Positions 35,603 through 48,430 of a stretch of DNA of 64,000 bases are shown here, in pieces. How positions within the stretch are numbered: position 1 is the stretch's first letter; every line of letters begins with the position of its first letter. Under the pieces are notes generated by a model that worked only from the letters and a program-made list of their open reading frames with translations, did not search any database and was not told the DNA's origin. Location of the stretch: the NCBI GenBank assembly GCA_033980235.1, contig CM067070.1, positions 2,824,978 to 2,888,977 on the forward strand, written 5' to 3'. This DNA is from Diadema setosum. Taxonomy: Eukaryota; Echinodermata; Echinoidea; Diadematoida; Diadematidae. The position numbers were made by a program, and so were the translations under genes.

Positions 35603-35827
35603 ATCAAAGTTAATCCAGTCACCACTCATCGAACAGATTCCGACTGTGGAAACACGAGTGTGGAATGGTGCAGGATGGAAAACCCACTGGTGCAAAATTG
35701 TAGTAAGTTTGTGTAGATAGCAAAGTGTTGCGCGCGTATCTGTGTGTGTGTGTGTGTGTGTGTGTGTTTGTGGGAACTTGTATATAAACATATATATACA
35801 TATAATAATAATTATAATAATGATAAT

Positions 35828-35876
<49 letters not shown>

Positions 35877-36390
35877 ATTTTATTTTTATTATTATTATAC
35901 ATTATATAAGACAGTATAATTAGTATTCCACGGGAGACGTAGCGTCTTCTTCCTATTTCCTTTATTCTGTGTTCGAGCTTTCGGCCGTTATATATATATA
36001 TATAGTATATGTACGAATAAAATGTAATTTTAATTACCGTCTGTTCGATACGGAAGCTGGATTATGAATAACCATTGGCATGCATAATACTCGAGCAGGA
36101 CTCGAACCTGCGACCTGCGACCTCTTCTCGACTAGACTACCATTCATTAAATCATTTTATCAATTTATATACACAAGCAGAACCTGCTGCGTGCTATGGT
36201 CAGGAGGTCGCAGGTTCGAATCCTACTTGAGTATATGATTATTTGTAATCATGGCTACTATACTTTATATTGATTGATTCACTGCTTATCATCTACCTCA
36301 ATGTAAGGCAATTTGTCAATCCGTTGCAAAATTCATGTACTTTAGATTGTCCATGCACTTTTGCTGTAGGCTATTCTTAAGAAAGGTTCC
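35603..36390 (+). repeat. Block B middle part: duplicated DNA and microsatellites
   Basis: 35603-35740 matches 11625-11760 (TCAAAGTTAATCCAGTCACC and onward). 36030-36390 matches 12860-13212 and, for its second half, 41395-41630. A (TG)n run at 35740-35768 and a (TA)n run at 35832-35872 lie between. The large palindrome present in block A at 11834 is absent here. Confidence 0.8.
36085..36233. repeat. Inverted pair of tRNA-like segments
   Basis: ATACTCGAGCAGGACTCGAA on the left is the near complement of the right end TTCGAATCCTACTTGAGTAT, giving inverted arms of about 30 bp. Each arm contains a tRNA B-box sequence (GGTTCGANTCC). This looks like two tRNA-derived SINE ends facing away from each other, conserved between blocks A and B. 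Confidence 0.6.
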
Positions 36391-37107
36391 GAAGTAAAAC
36401 TTGTTTTTCGCTTATTTTCTTTATTTTTTTTCTCATTTACAGTGTTTCTGCAAAGATTTTGCTGCTGGTCTGATACATACAAGAGACATGGAAATTAAAC
36501 CGTTCGTTTATCTTCTTTCCGGTACGATTGCTTTTCCAACCAACAAGGTCCGAAAGCAAATGCTATACTCCTCGCAATAACTAATCTTTGAAGTAACGAA
36601 TCGTCGGAACAACGAACCTTCTGGAAAACGAACTGTAACCAATTGGTTTATTATCTGATGGCGTCCTGACGGGGTTCCTGGACGTGATAGGTGGTACTTT
36701 TTTTTTAAGCGCGAAAAAGTACGTGGTCAGCATATCCAGTATATTATGAGACTAACACACAAACAAAATACTTGGGTAACCCAGATACATGAGCTAAGCC
36801 ACACCTCAATATATACGAAATCAAAGCACAGCTCTCCACTCTCACCCTCTTCGTAATACATTTTGTTTTGCGCAAAATATTGTGTGAGAAAAAAAAAATG
36901 CCTTGCGCCTGCTAATTATAATGCCTAAAATTTTGGCACGATCTGTTAATATGCCGTAAGATGGATAAAAACAAAACATAGGTCATAAGCGAGCACAACG
37001 CCTTGACACCTTCAAGAGGACTGACGTGCATTGTAGTGCTGGAGAATTTCGTGCAAACGCAGAGTGAAAAACATTTAACTGGAAAGTTGCTCATCTGTGC
37101 AACAATC
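36391..37107 (+). pseudogene. Orphan 5' flank of an SGNH-like gene, cut just before the start codon
   Basis: This matches the 5' flank of SGNH copies A and C up to TGCTCATCTG-TGCAACAATC. In copies A and C the next bases are the start codon within AATGGC. Here the sequence jumps at 37108 to GGGTGCTGTTCGTTATTCCG, the end of the TTCGTTATTCC repeat, and then to LINE DNA. The gene body is absent in this window. A promoter without its gene may still be transcribed into the following repeats. Confidence 0.75.
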
Positions 37108-37132
37108 GGGTGCTGTTCGTTATTCCGAAGGT

Positions 37133-37720
37133 TCGGAATCAAAAGCCTTTTCAAAATCTATAGCCAATAAAAACCCAGGTAAATCATAATAAGATGATCG
37201 TGTGAAATATCCGACATCATCTATAATTCGAATAGCTTCCCCAATATTTCTTCCCTCAGTATAAACTACTTGATCTCCCAAAATAACTTCACTTAAAACC
37301 TCCTTTATCCGTTTAGCTAAAATCTTTGTTCAATTCATTTATTTTTCAATTCATTTATTTTTCATTCTTCTTTTTCCAACAAAACATAACGCATAATAAA
37401 TTTGGAATTGCATCATAAACATAAACATAAACATCATAAACATAAACATAAACATAAACATATTTGTTAAAATCTTATAATCTACATTAAAAAGAGTATC
37501 GGTCTATAATTCTTCAATAAAAAAAAAAGGATCTTTCCCATCCTTAACAATTAACCTAATTACTGCTTGCTTCTGTGAAGATGACATTTCCCCTAATTTA
37601 TATGCCTCATTTAAAGCTTCTCTTACTACTCCTCCAATCTCCGGCCATCGATATAAATTATATAAAAATACTATATATCGATGGTTTAATCGCGACAATT
37701 TTGGGTCTTAGACGCAAGAC
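37133..37720 (-). mobile_element. L1/Tx1-type LINE fragment, reverse transcriptase
   Basis: On the minus strand the sequence reads PEIGGVVREALNEAYKLGEM and MSSSQKQAVIRLI, then after a frame change a DYKILTN block, and ILAKRIKEVLSEVILGDQ followed by GRNIGEAIRIIDDV and LLAIDFEKAFDS, which holds the first catalytic Asp motif. These are hallmarks of the L1/Tx1 reverse transcriptase. A short ACATAA(AC) tandem tract at 37415-37460 interrupts it. Frames are broken, so it is dead. Confidence 0.85.
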
Positions 37721-38079
37721 ACTCAGTAGGCCGGTTCAGTGTTCCTCAATCTGATTTTCCTCTGTTTGACATCCTTCTGTCCATTATTTTGCTTCCAGCG
37801 GAGCTCTATAGTGACTGACTTCCTGTTACATTAGCGAACTTTCAGATCTGCGACGCGAACACCAGTGATGACGCTATTAGGCTAAAATGGCGTTCTGCAC
37901 ATGCGCGGGGCAGCTGTTTCAATTCTTCAACCAAGGTTACGTTGTCTAAGCGTTTTACGCGTCGCAACTCTAAATGTTGTTAGTATCTCCACGTCGCACA
38001 GTGACGGCACCTGCTTAATGGATCCCCCAACCCGTCGAATTTCCACAACAATAATGTTTACCGTTGCTCAATTTTACAT
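37721..38079. other. Short spacer with weak LINE similarity
   Basis: Moderately GC-rich sequence leading into the next LINE remnant. Frames are broken and I do not recognise a domain. Confidence 0.35.
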
Positions 38080-38633
38080 CCTTCCGCAAAAAGAACTTAG
38101 TAAACTGCAACGTCTTCAGATTATTGTGCCGCTAGATTACTTACTTTCACGAAGAAAACTTCACATACTACCCCTACACTGGTTCCCTGTATATTAACTT
38201 CAGGATTCTTCTTCTTGTCCACTACTTGTCTTCTACTTTGCACAAATTTGTCCTGCCTACTTTCAAAATACCCTCCATCTTCACCAACCACCACGAAATC
38301 TCCGTTTATCGAACTCGCAAAAATTACAGGTACCTCGAATCAAAGCATAGTTGGTGGGATCGTGCTTTTTCATACATGGGCCCAAAAGTTTAGAATAGCC
38401 TGCCAAAATCTCTTCGACAAGCATCTTCTATTGATGCGTTTAAACAGAACGTCAAGACCTATACCTACCCAATTTAAATTGACAACTATTTACCTGTATG
38501 AAGGCTATACGTATTGTTTGTTTGTTTATTCTTATATCTTGTGTGATACTCTGTCGTAACGTGATTCTGTACTCTGTTCTACAGCGCCATAAGTATCTTT
38601 TTAGGTAGAATAAGCGCTTTATAATTGTCTCTC

Positions 38634-38640
<7 letters not shown>
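38080..38640 (+). mobile_element. CR1/L2-like LINE 3' end
   Basis: A broken frame reads 'ELSKLQRLQ', 'LHILPLHWFPV' and 'FRILLLVHYLSST', then 'WWDRAFSYMGPKV', NSLPKSLRQASSIDAFKQNV and KTYTY. This is the typical C-terminal region of CR1/L2/Jockey LINE ORF2. The 3' end AAGCGCTTTATAATTG leads straight into an (ATT)n tract, as in LINEs with simple-repeat tails. Confidence 0.8.
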
Positions 38641-38855
<215 letters not shown>

Positions 38856-38859
38856 GACA

Positions 38860-40237
38860 CACGAGATCATTGGTTTGGTTGGTTCAATTGGTGAGATAAA
38901 TGTCAATATTCCTAGCTCCTTTCGCCGCTTTTAAGGAAAAAAAAGTGGATCGGCGAAATGTAACCGACAATAAAAAAGTCCCAGACCCTACAGATTTCAA
39001 AGAATTATTCTTCGCTATCGCGATCTATAGATAGCACAGTATTTCGATATAGTTAGTAGAATTGTTCTCGCTTCAATCTTTTCTCATTTGAGTTTAACAA
39101 CTTTCATCTTTTTTTTTTTTTGCTGCGATTTATCAGCTTGTTTTTATTTAATCCGCATGTGTAACAACATTATTTTCTTTAGAATAGTATTATTTGGTTG
39201 TTTCACTTTTTTTTTTCTTTACTTGACCATATGAAGTACAGTGTTTACCCAGTGCAAAGTGGAGCGGTTAAAAAAAAAAATCCACCTACTGACTCGTTTG
39301 TCATAATATGGCCCGTTACGCCTATACTTTCTTTCTTGTCTAAGGCTGGAACCTGGCATTGCAGTCTCTCTTCTCTAATATTGTTTCGGCAAGCCGTCTG
39401 TAATGACTGTCCCTATTACATTTAAGTTTCCGAGCATGCCAATGTTTCAGCGGTTACAAACTAAACCCAAACCTCTATCACCCTTACGGAACCCTGTACA
39501 CTCGAGTCTAGCTTGGAGAAATTAAGACCTGAGCAATTGGCTCAGGAACAAATTATACTGTCTTGTTAACGTTTCGGCACATTATCAGCTAATGTCACAT
39601 GTGTGGCATTTACTTTGCAAAATCCTTTTTTCTTAAAAGTGATTGGACTAAACACAAAAACTCCTTATCTGTCGTGTATAATTTATAAAGCGTTTGATAA
39701 ACCTATTAAACGATGTTAATGTGGTGGGCGACGATTTGCGCTTGGTTTCCAACGTCCTTTCTTAATAGGATTGAACTCGTATCTCCTGGATTATAGAAAC
39801 ACATTTCCACCGTGAATACCAATGATGTTATCACTCCACCAAAATTTGCCAAAATTTGCCATTTTTGGTAAAATTATGTATCATGAAATACACAAAAGGT
39901 AGAGAGCTTATGGTGCAGTCAGAGATCTCATGTATACGTTACTTGCGAAGCTTGTATTCTATGTCCAGAGATATTTATTACTGCATGGTTTTTATTTAGT
40001 CCATCTAATACCGTATGATGCCGGGCAAGTATGGTTTGAACGAAATGTGCACAACGTGTGCGCTTTTGTTTTATAGTTTGAGCTCCAGTAATCTGTAACG
40101 TTCGTAATACGAGAAAAGTCCTGGGCAGGTAGACTTTTCTCCTTCAAAATTCTCCATGATGTAACTCAAGAAGTGCCCGAGCCTGTGAATTGACGTGAAT
40201 TGAGAGGAAGACTGTCAGTTCATGCTTAAACCAGACA
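38860..40237. other. No gene recognised
   Basis: AT-rich DNA with T-runs and no convincing exon or classifiable repeat. Confidence 0.4.
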
Positions 40238-40300
40238 ATGCCGCTCTTCTTGATGTTCATTTTGCTCATCAGTAACAAGAAAAACAAGGAGCTAAGTGGT
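40238..40300 (+). CDS. Possible first exon with signal peptide
   Basis: ATG at 40238 opens MPLFLMFILLISNKKNKELS, a short hydrophobic stretch after the start, as in a secretory signal peptide, followed by a GTGAGTG donor at about 40301. No downstream exon is recognised. The preceding CTCAAGAAGTGCCCGAG is repeated in altered form at about 41361. Such a pattern can arise by chance in DNA this long. Confidence 0.2.
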
Positions 40301-40309
40301 GAGTGTTTC

Positions 40310-41394
40310 ATTGACTACATTAACTGTTATAATGCATTAAACCATTTATGATAGAATTGCGCAGCAGTAGTAAAAAAATGGATTCACATTAGGTTCAGGG
40401 GTTCTCGTACATGTCACATGGGAGGACATGATTCTGTTTAGAGCAGCAGCTAAGTAACAATTTGGCATGTGATACGACTTTTTTTTTTTGTCAACCAGCT
40501 TTTGATGTCTTTTGCCAAAGAAATAAGTCAAAGGCCAAGCCTGCATTTTTGAGTGTACATAGGTTGTGGGATATCGCAGCATGAAACTTGTCTTGTTTGG
40601 GAGAATTAGCCACTCGGTAAATTTTGTTTCTTACTCATCTAACAATTCAGCAAAAGCATAATGTTCAATCATTGCTGAATCATTGTGCAGCGATTAGTAT
40701 GTCACACAATTGACCAGAAATATACAGTGTACAATTACAAAAGTGCATTCTTGCTTACGCTGAGTTTTCTCTTTCCAGTACTGGTAGGTATCATCAGAAT
40801 AGCCGTGAATATTCAGAAAAATAATGTTACAAATCTGGTGACATAAATGAACACATGCTGTCAATTTGATGCCTGCAGTTTGTGGGATTATTTATGTACA
40901 GCATATTTGCTGTACATGAGAATGTAACATATGGCATACTGTTGAATAAATCAAACTTTATGGTAGTTCATATGCATAAATCATACAATGCAATTTTGAT
41001 AAAGCATGAATTTACCTCACTGAAGAATATTTTTGGCAATAATGACTCATACAGTGTGAATAATGGAGAGACATACCACATGTTCAGGCTCCTTTTCACG
41101 TTCCTTTATTTGAGTGCCTGAGTGCATGACCCAATTCCCCATTTGGGGATATCCTCCCCCATTCCTTTGCTTTGATGAATTTCAGACCTTCAAGTCGTAT
41201 ATATGTTTGGGGATGTTAATTCTTTCATACTTTCATGGAATTTCAGTTTCCTGTGTTTATTGTTACTTTTATTATGGGGGTGACCTGTCATCCGTCACTG
41301 TGCTGAAGTTGTGTGCAATTAACTTATCAAAGGTTGACTCTTGTGTCTTATCACCATGATATAGCTCAAGAAGTACCGGGTCCATTAAATTATT
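40310..41394. other. No gene recognised
   Basis: AT-rich spacer leading into block C. It includes an open frame of 79 codons (40882-41121) with no recognisable domain and no splice support. Confidence 0.4.
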
Positions 41395-42371
41395 TCATTA
41401 ACTTATTTACCCACGCAGAACATGCTGCATGCTATGATCAGGAGGTCGCAGGTTCGAATCCTCCTTGAGTATGTATGCCTATATGATTTTTCATCATGGC
41501 TACTACTTTATATTGATTGATTCACTGCTTATCTACCTCAATGTATAGGGCAATTTGTCAATCCGTTGCAAAATTCATGTTATACTGTAGATTGTCCATG
41601 CACTTTTGCTGTAGGCTAGTCTTAAGATAGGTTCGGTAAGTGAAACTTGTTTTTTCGCTTATATTCTTTTTTTTTCTCATTTTACAATGTTTCTGCAAAG
41701 ATATTTGCTGCTGGTCAGAAACATGTAAGAAACATGGAAATTAAACCATTCATTTATCTTCTTTCCGGTTTCATTGCTTTTACAACCAGCAAAGTCCGAA
41801 AGCAAATGCTATACTCCTCTAATAACTAATCTTTGAAGTAACGAATCTTCGGAACAACGAACCCTTTTAATAACTAACTGTAACCTTGGTATAGCATCAG
41901 CTGATGGCGTCCTGACGGGGTGCCTGGACGCAATAGGTGGTACGTTTTGTTAAGCGCGAAAAATTGCGTGGGCAGCATATCAAGTATATGAGACTAACAA
42001 ACAAACAAAATACTTGGCTAACCCAAATACATGAGCTAAGCCACACCTCAATACGAAATCAACGCACAGCTCTCCACCTATGAGATCGCATATTTTTTCT
42101 CGGCCCCTTCCATAACATTTTGTTTGGGCGAAATGTTTTGTGAAAGAAAAAAAAAAATTAGTGCTTGCGCCTACCAATGCCTAAAATTTGGCACGTTCTG
42201 TTGATATGACATCTGTAACATGGATAAAAACAAAATAATAGGCCATAAGCGAGCATAAAGTCTTGGAACCTTACAGAGGACTGAAGTGCGTTGTCGTGCT
42301 GGAGAATTTCTTGCATCAAACGCAGAGTGAAAAACTTTTAACTGGAAAGCTGCTCATCTGTGGAACAATCA
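41395..42371 (+). promoter_or_regulatory. Block C 5' flank of SGNH copy C
   Basis: This aligns with 13010-13215 plus 15458-16229 of block A and with 36175-37107 of block B. It starts with a tRNA-like segment (GCAGGTTCGAATCCTCC, about 41448). It carries GATGGCGTCCTGACGGGGTG (41902), GGATAAAAACA (42221) and CTGGAAAGCTGCTCATCTGT just before the ATG at 42372. The LTR-like insertion of block A is absent. It should contain the promoter of copy C, by position. Confidence 0.55.
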
Positions 42372-42489
42372 ATGGCAAACCAAGGTAAGTTGTATAAGCA
42401 CGGAACACACTTCCGTTAGGTATCTGGATACACACCTGATTTCTGGCAATTATTACAGATGACGTGGCTTTATTTCTTTATTTTTATTT

Positions 42490-42530
<41 letters not shown>

Positions 42531-45500
42531 TGTATTTATTTATTTACTTATTTATTCACTTATCTATATATCTATTTTTTTTTTGTTAGACATTGACAAT
42601 TATGCCACTATCCGGCGCTCTAATGTCTGTGGTTGTAGGTAAGGTTCGTTGCATTCCGATTGAAGTATTATTAACACAAGTACATCGCCTACTTCACACA
42701 TGTACTGATCGCAGAAATTATGTCCATCTTATGGTAAATTGTGTGTTTTTTTTTGTACCGAAAAAAGAGACAAATCGCATTTGTTGTTAGCGTCTTTGTT
42801 TTTATCGAATGTAATCAAGTATGTGGTTATCGGATCCTATAGCAACATACGGCACACAGTCACTCTCGTGAGACCACTATGGGATCGCCAGTGCATTTGG
42901 TGGTACGTTACAGCTTGGTTTCTTTGACGCAGCAGTGCGATCGTTATTGGTACGTTACAGCTTGGCGTCTTTGACGCAGTGCTCAGTGCGATCGTACCTG
43001 AAAGAGAGAAGTGATTTCATGATAAATAAATACAAAATTCAAGATTACTTTTATCTCAGTTACATTTTACTTGTGTGTATTTTAATGTTTGCCATTTTGT
43101 TGTATTTTTTTTTCTTCAAATTGTACGAAACTCGGCCATTTTGTTCATTCCGATAGAATTTGCTTTGAGCACTGTTCTTCGTTGTATGAGCTTATGACTA
43201 CTTAAGGACTTTGTTGTTGATGAGGAGTTAAGTGGGAAAAATATATGAGGGAATAAAAGACTAAGAAGGATTAACAAAAAAAATAATAGATAAATTTGTA
43301 AGGATTTAAGCGTAGGTTCTATAGGATAATAATGCCTAACATTCCACTGACTGTTAATGTCCATAACAGTGCTCCAAGCCATTCTTCCATTGACTACAGA
43401 AGAAGAGGCACCTTATTTCAACAAATTTAAGAAACATGTTTTGCTTTGGGTTTTTTTTTCAGAGAAAATGCTGAAATCTGTATTAAGTTGTTTGGAATAT
43501 GATACATGACACATTATCTAGTCATGTTTCTTCGAAATCATATCTTGCTGGAATTACTCCACGATTGACAATAAAAGGATAATAAGCCAGTTCGGAGATA
43601 GCTCATGGGCACATTGGTCCGAATGACCTTTCTTTTTTCCTCAGTCGGTTAAGGGGCTCTTCACTAGTTTTACAGAGCGACATAATGCATAAGCCTTACG
43701 CAACGATTTATGGTATTCATCAATCCTGGTTAAACAAAGAATGAACTCACATAGACCAGATTGCCAGAATGATCCGTCAATTAACACTTTTGAAAGCATC
43801 CATTTCATTATCTTACATTGAATGTAAGAACAATCTCTTTCTATCGATATTGCCAAATACCACTTTTGCTGTCAGGTGGATGTGCTGGCAAGCAGTATAA
43901 GGATCACATGAATAATCATTATACATAATGATACATCACAGACGCTTATCCCAGTGACTTTAAAAACCAACGTGCCTATTGGTCCGAATGACCTTTTTTT
44001 CTGCTCATGCGCAGAGTGGAACTCCGAACTAGCTTATTATCGCATGAACATACAAAATTAAACACATCAGTGCAATAATTTGTTTGCCAGGTTTAGCTGG
44101 GGAATGTAAAATCTTTGGGATTCAACAAAATGTGTATTGCCAGTTCTTGCGAGTTGCGGAAGGGAAGGGTCACTAGTACACTTGAATGACAATACAAAAC
44201 AAAATGCGTTATGCTTGACAAAATGTATCGATTTATACCTCAATCATCACGTATGTTTCCTAAAGAATATCTCAATATTCAGTATCATGTTATAGGAAGA
44301 GAATATTGATGCCCATGAGAATGTACGAAGCTGGTGTGATTTGCCACCCTCTGCACGGGTGTTCTACAATTCTATCAGACATGTCGGGAGCGAACCAAGC
44401 GTGATTAGAACATGTGATCTACTGTTTACCTGTGTATCACCCTTGAAATTAATAACAACGCTAAACGATATATCAATCCTATAAATGAAATTGAAATTGT
44501 ATGTTTGGAAGAAGAAACAAATACTGATTTTTTTTTTTTTTTATGCGGCCCCTTGCATGAATGGTGAGTAATTACTGATTGCAAGTCAACATGAACATGG
44601 GAAATCAAATTCTGATAAGATTGTATCAGAATTATTATGGAAAGAGTATGAACATGTACTTAATATAATTAACAATTGAATACAATCTTGAAGAAAGAAT
44701 ATTTTAAATGATACCTAAAAAATACGGTAATAAGTATTTTAAAGGTAAATGTAAGAAGGTACGTAAAATAAAAAGTAATTTAGTGAATAAGATATTGATT
44801 GTATAATAACAGAAGATAAATGTAAGTACGTTATATAATATTTCAACTGCACTTGTGAAGAAATACAGGGAAAGGTAAGGTTATATTCTACGGCAAAATC
44901 ATAGTTCCGCCGGAAGTAATGAAAATCTTTCTTTTGAGTGAACTTGAATCATTTGATCAAAATCTTAAGAATACAGTATTGATAAAATGCACCAAAGATT
45001 GCTTAAAGCAGCCCGCTAAATCGATTATAAAACTTTTAATTTGTATTTATTTCAACTGCTCTATACAAGCTGGAAAGTCACCAGCTGATTCTAAAATAGC
45101 AAAAATTTTCCCTTTCATAAAAACAGTACAAAAACAGATCCTGCTAACTATCAAACTATTTCTGTTTTGTCTACTGTGAGGTAGAGATTTCTCTTGAAAA
45201 CAGTTGAGAAACTGAGGGAACTATATCTAAGTATGGCAGAATGAATAGATGCACAGATAAATAGATAATAGGAAACATTCGTCATCACACCAGACTATCA
45301 TTATTTTACAGACGACATGCAATTGCAAGTGTCTTTTATTATCTAAACCAAATGGTTGATACTAACACCCTAAACGACTTTAACTATGTGTTGATAAGAT
45401 CTATGATTCTGAAGTTTGCATAATATGCATAATATAAAATCTTCTCGTCTTCATTTTGCATTATCATGCAATATAAGTACACATGTATACTTGATTTAAT

Positions 45501-46966
45501 TGGCAACCTGTTTCAGCTGTTAGATTCAAATAATACTGCACTGAGTTAGTTTGTTCAATTAAAGTTGTATTACATTTATTTCTGAAAGAGAAATCTAGAA
45601 ATAAAATCAATTAATCAACAAGAATTGTACAGATGGCTCGATAAGATATTGTAATCTTTGAAGTTGCAAGGTCGATCATTAAATTCAAGTCAACAGGTAT
45701 ATTCAGTGTCGAAGTGACCACATGTGTTATATAGTGAAACACATGGATTTCAAGAGAATTATTACGGTATAAGATTAATGACGCGATTACACGTCAAAGT
45801 GATTTCAGTTCAAGATTTATTTTCCTATATCTCTAACATGACCAAAAACATACTCCTACATTTCAATTACAAGGAAAGACTTGTAAACATAAGAAGAGTT
45901 TGTTCGCAAAAACCGATAAGTCCATATTTGCCAAGTGGAGATATTTGCGATTGAAGGTCAAGAAAAAATAAAGAGAATAATAAGAAAATTTTTGCTTCTT
46001 TTGACCATAACTTCAAAAAATGTACTTTTATATGTAGTGACCAATATATCATTGAAAAGGTATTATTTTGTATTTTATGACAGAGACCGTACTTCAAAAC
46101 CTTCAAAAATGGACTTATCTGTTTTTGCGAACAAACTCTTCAATTAAGTTAATACAAAGCCGGATATTATTACACTTTGGTCGGGAATGCAACGATTGAA
46201 CATTGTTATTCGAGTTTGGATGATAATGGTGATAATGATAAATAGTGAAAAAGAAATAATGAAAGGAATCATGAATAAAGGGGCAAAAACAAAAACAGTC
46301 GATAAGCTCCATGATGAAAAAAAAAAGAGTCTGAAATTAATGGGGCGATGGTAACAAGTATTTGAATGTCAGCCAATTTGGGAAAAAATTACGGGTCGGA
46401 ATACAGCGCAATAAGTCATAGTATACCTGAATGCACTCGTACTTCTGAGCATACAATATTTCTCTTAATTGATTTTATTTCTTTGAACAGCAAAGACCGT
46501 ATGGATTGTCGGAGACTCGACTGTGGTCCAGGCAAAGAAACGAGCGGAGACCAATCTTGGCCTGAGCGACACTACCGTTTATTGGGAGGAGAAGGGCATC
46601 GGCGAGATAAGTCGGTGGCTAAAAGATATAAACGATAAGCCCACGCATGTGGTGATACACGTAAACCAACTTGAACCTACAACGGGAGCCTTTGTCAAAA
46701 TATTAGAGGACCTCATCAGTGATCACCCGAATATCAAATTCTTGTGGTCCGACATACTGGACCAAGATGACATAGATTTGAGTCGACGAAACGCACTTAA
46801 TAAAAATGCGGAGAAAGTGGCCAAGGAAAGCGGCGGCAAGGCTATCGGTCACCCTGACATCACTCGGAATGATCCAAGCTTGTACACCGAAGGCGGACGG
46901 GGTCTGAGGGATGCTGGTTTGGATATGTTCATCAGCGACTTGACAAAGGGCCTTGCTGACCTCTGA
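42372..46966 (+). CDS. SGNH-hydrolase-like gene, copy C (three exons)
   Basis: Exons 42372-42384, 42590-42634 and 46491-46966 join in phase, with GTAAGT and GTAGGT donors and TTAG and AACAG acceptors, into 177 codons plus a stop. The protein starts MANQDIDNYATIRRSNVCG, then SKTVWIVGDSTVV with the GDS nucleophile block of SGNH hydrolases. Next come THVVIHVNQLEP (block III place, without the usual GxND), FLWSDILDQDD, then GGKAIGHPDI and TEGGRGLRDAGLDMFISDL. In active relatives the last block has Asp-x-x-His (DGVH); here it reads EGGR. The serine is kept but Asp and His are lost, so hydrolase activity is doubtful. No signal peptide is seen. The stop lies before the position of copy A's exon 3 donor. 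The family is clear, the role unknown. Confidence 0.75.
42482..42562. repeat. (TTTA)n tetranucleotide tract
   Basis: ATTT repeats in the first intron of SGNH copy C, expanded relative to the short matching tract at 16365-16410 in copy A. Confidence 0.9.
44365..44430 (-). repeat. tRNA-like repeat, block C copy
   Basis: Partner of 17640-17715 in the SGNH intron. The B box is more degraded (ATGTTCTAATCACG on the minus strand), which argues against a functional tRNA. Confidence 0.45.
44960..45370 (+). mobile_element. LINE fragment inside SGNH copy C intron
   Basis: The reading 'CLKQPAKSIIKLLICIYFN', then SIQAGKSPADSKIAKIFPFI and, after a frame change, DPANYQTISVLSTV resembles the start of a Jockey/CR1-type reverse transcriptase. 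FTDDMQLQVSF at about 45300 matches the degenerate catalytic (YADD-type) block. The 5' boundary is shared with block A at about 18540-18590, so the LINE inserted before the duplication. Confidence 0.7.
45893..46141 (+). mobile_element. GAAGAG MITE, copy 5
   Basis: A 249-bp copy with the same inverted ends, in intron 2 of SGNH copy C about 350 bp before exon 3. The flanks are ATAA and AATT, so its target duplication is mutated or absent. Confidence 0.88.
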
Positions 46967-47005
46967 GCAGATGACATCGACTGAAGGTCAACAGAATGAT
47001 CAACA

Positions 47006-47155
47006 TCCCGGTTACAACGAAGTAAAAATTCGGGCCATTACGTTATCCAATTTTTTTTTTTTCGTTATTGTTTATTTCTTCGGTAATAGCGAAATTTCGA
47101 TGAAACGAAAGAAAATTGCCGGTCCAGAAGACTTCGTTATAACTCGCGTCCACTG
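47006..47155. mobile_element. Tigger/pogo-like MITE fragment
   Basis: The right end CTCGCGTCCACTG, followed by TA, and the repeated GTTATAAC, AACGAAGTAAAAATTCGGGC and TTTCGATGAAACGAAAG blocks match the element at 53632-53818. The left terminus is missing. It lies 40 bp beyond the SGNH copy C stop, where copy A has intron 3, so it may have displaced exon 4 of copy C. Confidence 0.7.
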
Positions 47156-47159
47156 TATT

Positions 47160-48395
47160 TAAACTAGCACTAATTGTAATTATAATATTTTATGCATTAC
47201 TCTACAATTATTCGAAGGGAAAGATTTGGGTCATGGGGTTAAATGAAAATCCTCAAATTCTCGAATATCTGCTCTCTGAAGAAATTTAGTCATGCAAATG
47301 AATTCTGGTTCATGAAATGTTCAAACACTCAACACATTTTGGGTTGTGCCATTAAAGTTCCAATTATGTCAATTCAATATTTTACAACTCATACGAGACT
47401 GTGATGGTCGTCCCCTTGATTATGTCGAAACTTCCAATTACCTATACTGTATTGGCACCTAGATACTAACTTTCACAAAAAAGGGCCTAACGTTTCCCGG
47501 AAGGTACATTGCATTATCTGGTATCGTGGTTGCAAAATAATTGTGTATGTTATAGCCTATATATACTTGCCGAAGTCCTTTTTTCTGAAACTTATATTAA
47601 TTTGATTTTAGTCATTTATGTCATTATCTTTAACAGTGTATGGCAAAGTACGCCGTTAAGAATACATAAAATTAAAATTTTGTACATATCAATGTAGATT
47701 TTCTTTATTAGCACCTGGCTTTTTCTTTCGAAGTTGTATAACTATCTGAGTATCTTACATTTGTCTTTACTCCGTATATCAATAGGAGTCTACATTTTTA
47801 ATACGAGCATTGCTTCTTTAGTAGTCCCCTCCAAAGTATATGCAAGAATGTACTGTATAGTTCGTTCATAAATTTAATTTCATTCAGTGATTCAATTGAT
47901 CTGCACGCAGTAGTTGGCAACACAGAAATTTCCATGAGTGGTCCGATGTTTAAATGACGTCATCAAACCGTGGCTCAAGTACTGAGGGGCAAAGAATGTG
48001 CTTACTTAATATGCGGGGCAAGCGCGTAAGCGTTTAGCTTCCCACGTCTCAAGCAGGCGGGTATGTAGTACGAGGTAAAAATACCACTAACTTGTATATA
48101 GGCTTGCAGATCGCTAACACTAGATCTTGCAAGAAGTATGAAAACGGCAAAGCATTCTCAAAAGTTTTAAGTATAATCAGGGTACAAAGTCGTGTTGCTC
48201 ATGGCTGCACAATAGACGGGGAGTCTGCGGTGACTGCAAGAAAATCAAATTTTATTTAGAAAAAAAAAAACGTATCGAATTGCAATAATCAAGTCTCAGA
48301 AAAGCGAGCAGCGGCTTTAATGTATATTTGTATCCATGAAGAGATCTCGAATTCCACAACACCAACACTATTCAAACTACTCACATAAATTTGTA

Positions 48396-48430
<35 letters not shown>

